Source: Candidatus Odinarchaeota archaeon
GTDB taxonomy: Archaea > Asgardarchaeota > JAGGXT01
Length of the DNA stretch: 8,764 nt
Reading direction: 5' to 3'
Assembly: GCA_021162905.1 (NCBI GenBank)
Contig: JAGGXT010000082.1
Span: 1 to 8,764, forward strand
The translations under genes were made by a program, and so were the position numbers. Below, in pieces: positions 6,667 to 8,764 of this stretch (position 1 is the stretch's first letter; each line of letters starts with the position of its first letter). Below the pieces are notes generated by a model. It saw nothing but the letters and a program-made list of their open reading frames with translations, was not told where the DNA came from and did not search any database.

Positions 6667-7521
6667 TTAGATCAGCTCCTTCATGTGTATAACATCCCAG
6701 TATGTGAATACAGGTCCATCAAGGCACGTGTAGATGTGTTCAATTACGCAATGACCGCACTTTCCTACACCACATTTCATTCTTCTTTCAAGTGTCATCA
6801 GAATTTGATGTTTTGGAATGTTTAACTTAAGGAGCTCCTTTAAAACAAATTTGTACATCACAGGAGGCCCACATATGGTAGCATATGTCTTTTCCCCGTC
6901 GATGTTTTCAATATATTTGAACAGCTCAGTTACCAACCCTATATGACCCGACCAGCTTCCAGTATCATCCTTATCTACCGTTAAAAGACACTCTAGATCG
7001 TCACGCTTGCTTAACTCTAAAAATTCATCTCTGAATAGCATATCAGCAGGTCGTCTCGCACCATATAGGAAGTATATTTTTCCGAATTTATCACGATTAT
7101 CTAAAGCATAAAGTAACACTGAACGCAACGGAGCAGCACCCAAGCCACCAGCAACAATTAATAAGTTGTGATTCTCCATCTTCTCTATTGGAAAACCATT
7201 CCCATAGGGGCCACGAATCCCAACAATATCATTCTCTTTCAGCTTAAATAGTGCATCAGTAAAGCGTCCTACTCGACGAATACAGAATTCTAAAAGCCCA
7301 GGTCTTGAAGGAGTTGATGATATTGAAAATGGAGCTTCTCCAACTCCAAAGATGGACATCATAACGAACTGTCCTGGCTTATAATTGAAGGAAAAAACTT
7401 GCTCAGGTTCTATAAATCGCATTTGAAAAAATCTGGTATCGCTGGTTAAATCATATTTACGAATTATTCTTGCTGGATGAGGAACATAAGGATTTAAATT
7501 TTTCTCACTATTAGCGACCAT
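6667..7521 (-). CDS. hydG: Sulfhydrogenase gamma subunit, FAD/NAD(P)/[2Fe-2S] reductase
   Basis: This 284-residue ferredoxin-NADP+-reductase-like subunit links the FeS relay to NAD(P)H. Residues 1-115 are the FAD barrel, with A-P-F-S-I-S at 63-68 and G-P-Y-G-N-G-F at 104-110. The pyridine-nucleotide domain follows, with G-G-L-G-A-A-P-L at 125-132 and C-G-P-P at 217-220. A C-terminal [2Fe-2S] site has Cys250, Cys255, Cys258 and Cys266. The family also includes AsrB of anaerobic sulfite reductase and dihydroorotate dehydrogenase PyrK. The ATG at 7521 is preferred over an in-frame ATG at 7539: GAGGAGG sits 9 nt upstream of 7521 and would be inside the coding region of the longer form. With this start the gene overlaps hydB by 11 bp and ends one base before hydD. 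NADP versus NAD preference cannot be read from the motif alone. Confidence 0.95.
   Translation of the reverse strand: MVANSEKNLNPYVPHPARIIRKYDLTSDTRFFQMRFIEPEQVFSFNYKPGQFVMMSIFGVGEAPFSISSTPSRPGLLEFCIRRVGRFTDALFKLKENDIVGIRGPYGNGFPIEKMENHNLLIVAGGLGAAPLRSVLLYALDNRDKFGKIYFLYGARRPADMLFRDEFLELSKRDDLECLLTVDKDDTGSWSGHIGLVTELFKYIENIDGEKTYATICGPPVMYKFVLKELLKLNIPKHQILMTLERRMKCGVGKCGHCVIEHIYTCLDGPVFTYWDVIHMKELI
6676..6680 (-). promoter_or_regulatory. Shine-Dalgarno AGGAG for hydD
   Basis: AGGAG on the - strand ends 10 nt before the first of two adjacent ATG codons (6665) and lies within the hydG 3' end. It favours the first ATG over the second at 6662. Confidence 0.55.
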
Positions 7522-8584
7522 TAAACCCAACCTCCTCATATAATCTGGAGGAGACTGTTAAAATGTTTATATCAACTGGACATGTAACTATGCAACGACC
7601 GCAACCAACACATGCTGGACGAGGAACATGTCCTTTAAATGCTCTGAGTTTATGAGAATACCATAACTTAAGTCTCTCACTGCGTGCTTCTCTGAAGTTA
7701 TGTCCACCAGCAACCAAGGAGTATTCTTTTAACATGCATGAGTCCCAATACCTTACTCTGCAGCCACCATCATTACTTATAGAAATTACATCAGTCACGT
7801 TAAAGCAGTTACATGTTGGACAAACCATAGAGCATGACCCACATGAGAGACATTTTTCCCCAAATTCATTCCATAAGTCACTATTATAGAGAAGTTCCAT
7901 TATATCAGGCATCGACGCGAAATCAATATGTATTTTGAACATTGAATCCCTTAACTTCCGCCATTCAACGTATCTTTTGATATCATCGTTTGTAATATTA
8001 TCGCTAAATATATCTGGAATTGCCTTTACTAGGTCATCTCCAATACTAGAACCCACCCAGACAAGATAATAGTCATCTAAGTCTGTGAAAAATAGATCAA
8101 ATCCTTCATAGACCACATCGGTACCTCTGGATTTACAAAGACAGTACTCATCCGGCAAACAAGAATAGCCTATGATAACTGTGTTTTTTCGGCGTTCCAA
8201 GTAATATGGGTCTGGGTAATCCATTGTAAAAAATGTATCTAGAATATTAATGCCATGAATATCACAAGGGTGAACCCCAAAAAGCACTCTGGATGGTACT
8301 TCACGTAGTTCTGAAGACCTTTTTAATTCGCGTTCTGAGTTGTTCATAGTTGTTACTTCAATACCGCCTTTACCAAATTTGAACAGCGTAAAACGGGGAG
8401 GAATAAAAAGTTTCTTTGGTGGTAGTAGAGTTCTAGTGTATGAAAGATCCATTTCTGAGAATTTTGTTACTCTCTCAAATGAATGATGATTTCCTTTTTT
8501 AACAGGTCCCCATACTTCTCGATCCTTAACAAGCATGTCAAAAAATGAAATGATGTCATCCTTTCTCATTTTATGGACTTTCAC
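7511..8584 (-). CDS. hydB: Sulfhydrogenase beta subunit, dicluster ferredoxin-type protein
   Basis: This 357-residue first gene of the operon belongs to the HydB/AsrA family shared by sulfhydrogenases and anaerobic sulfite reductase. Two [4Fe-4S] ferredoxin motifs are present: C-L-S-C-G-S-C-S-M-V-C-P (Cys245, 248, 251, 255) and C-V-G-C-G-R-C-I-V-T-C-P (Cys325, 328, 331, 335). Family marks include H-P-C-D-I-H near 105-110, a Cys-rich C-L-P-D-E-Y-C-L-C at 142-150, C-P-T-C-N-C at 255-260, and the W-D-S-C-M-L and V-A-G-G-H-N-F-R blocks at 280-298. It is thought to join the electron path at the HydG end and to take part in sulfur or polysulfide reduction. The start is a GTG at 8584 with GGTGG 6 nt upstream; an ATG at 8569, five codons later, has no ribosome site. 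Ends 11 bp inside hydG. No signal peptide, so cytoplasmic. Confidence 0.94.
   Translation of the reverse strand: MKVHKMRKDDIISFFDMLVKDREVWGPVKKGNHHSFERVTKFSEMDLSYTRTLLPPKKLFIPPRFTLFKFGKGGIEVTTMNNSERELKRSSELREVPSRVLFGVHPCDIHGINILDTFFTMDYPDPYYLERRKNTVIIGYSCLPDEYCLCKSRGTDVVYEGFDLFFTDLDDYYLVWVGSSIGDDLVKAIPDIFSDNITNDDIKRYVEWRKLRDSMFKIHIDFASMPDIMELLYNSDLWNEFGEKCLSCGSCSMVCPTCNCFNVTDVISISNDGGCRVRYWDSCMLKEYSLVAGGHNFREARSERLKLWYSHKLRAFKGHVPRPACVGCGRCIVTCPVDINILTVSSRLYEEVGFNGR
7531..7537 (-). promoter_or_regulatory. Shine-Dalgarno GAGGAGG for hydG inside hydB
   Basis: GAGGAGG on the - strand ends 9 nt before the ATG at 7521. It decides the hydG start, because the alternative ATG at 7539 would place this strong site downstream of initiation. 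Confidence 0.75.
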
Positions 8585-8610
8585 TGATATCCACCAGCGT
8601 TATTACTTTT

Positions 8611-8736
8611 GGTACTAAAACAATGTTAACAATAGTATATATTAATTGTTTGGTAGAAATAATGGTAACATCCGAAAATGGTGATTTATAAAATGATTTA
8701 CCATGAACCTTAAACTCCAGTGCTAAAACGGTGTTA
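8611..8736 (+). repeat. Imperfect 18-bp direct repeat upstream of hydB (8611-8628 and 8719-8736)
   Basis: GGTACTAAAACAATGTTA and AGTGCTAAAACGGTGTTA agree at 14 of 18 positions, and all four differences are transitions. The copies start 108 bp apart, flanking both TATA-like elements. They could be regulator binding sites or a diverged duplication. Confidence 0.5.
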
Positions 8737-8760
8737 TATCACCTATTCTCAGATGTTACC
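8664..8760. repeat. Exact 9-bp inverted repeat (8664-8672 and 8752-8760)
   Basis: GGTAACATC at 8664-8672 is the exact reverse complement of GATGTTACC at 8752-8760, with 79 bp between them. The spacing is too long for a simple terminator hairpin; paired operator half-sites are more likely. Confidence 0.45.
8730..8743. promoter_or_regulatory. Palindrome GGTGTTATATCACC around a TATA core, possible operator
   Basis: The 14-mer reads the same on both strands at 12 of 14 positions, with GGTG/CACC arms around a TATA centre. Such symmetry suits a dimeric repressor overlapping a basal promoter. It overlaps the second copy of the 18-bp direct repeat. Confidence 0.35.
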
Positions 8761-8764
8761 GAAA

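Larger units (their letters stand above)
8585..8764 (-). promoter_or_regulatory. Leader and promoter region of the sulfhydrogenase operon
   Basis: The 180 bases upstream of hydB contain no credible coding sequence. Read on the - strand, GGTGG (8591-8595) is the hydB ribosome site. Two TATA-like elements are seen: TTAATATATACT around 8635-8646, about 50 nt before the GTG and so giving a short leader, and TTTTATAAATC around 8683-8693, about 100 nt before it. The latter also reads as TTATAAAA on the + strand and could serve a divergent gene beyond the window. The region holds repeated elements listed separately, which makes regulated expression plausible. The regulator and the true transcription start are unknown. 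Confidence 0.5.

Noticed and set aside
7522..7539. Six-residue longer HydG starting at 7539
   Set aside because: The strong GAGGAGG at 7531-7537 would then be downstream of the start; the ATG at 7521 has ideal spacing.
8601..8640. SurR-type site GTTnnnAAC upstream of hydB
   Set aside because: Only GTTAAC without the three-base spacer is present near 8625-8630, so the known SurR motif is not met.
8664..8760. Inverted repeat ends as a small mobile element
   Set aside because: The arms are 9 bp, enclose only 79 bp of non-coding DNA and show no target duplication that I can see.

Overview
The window is AT-rich and gene-dense and looks archaeal. It carries an [NiFe] sulfhydrogenase operon in the order known from Thermococcales (beta, gamma, delta, alpha), a GH57 alpha-glucan-type enzyme, a JAMM metalloprotease, Shine-Dalgarno sites of the archaeal GGTGAT/GAGGTG type, and TATA-like elements upstream of the operon. 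The likely host is an anaerobic, fermentative, probably heat-loving and possibly uncultured archaeon. The sequence alone does not settle the phylum.

Layout. Positions 1-933 are read on the + strand: the C-terminal part of an FAD-dependent amine-oxidase/UDP-galactopyranose-mutase-like protein, then a small, very acidic coiled-coil protein ending in ten glutamates. Everything from 940 to 8584 is read on the - strand. In transcription order it runs hydB, hydG, hydD, hydA (8584 down to 4574), a HycI-type hydrogenase maturation peptidase (4584-4093), a JAMM/Mov34 metalloprotease (4054-3641), a GH57 glycosidase (3540-1399) and a cytidine deaminase (1389-940), which ends 6 bp from the acidic gene in a convergent arrangement. 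Positions 8585-8764 are a non-coding leader with repeats and TATA-like sequences.

How the genes work together. hydBGDA encode a complete soluble group 3b [NiFe] hydrogenase. HydA holds the NiFe site, HydD has three FeS cluster sites, HydG has FAD, NAD(P) and [2Fe-2S] sites, and HydB has a ferredoxin-type pair. Such enzymes couple H2 to NAD(P)H and can reduce sulfur or polysulfide. The peptidase that should trim HydA overlaps the hydA end, so enzyme and maturation factor are translationally coupled. The JAMM gene sits 38 nt further on and may belong to the same transcript. GH57 and cytidine deaminase form a tight pair that fits sugar and nucleoside breakdown, the kind of fermentative metabolism that produces reductant for the hydrogenase; that link is inference.

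The main points of interest are the Asp in place of the second proximal-cluster Cys of HydD, the JAMM protease in a hydrogenase operon, the peptidase start codon lying inside the tail-coding sequence of its own substrate, the poly-Glu protein, and a leader with repeated TGTTA elements. No tRNA, rRNA, CRISPR array or mobile element was seen.
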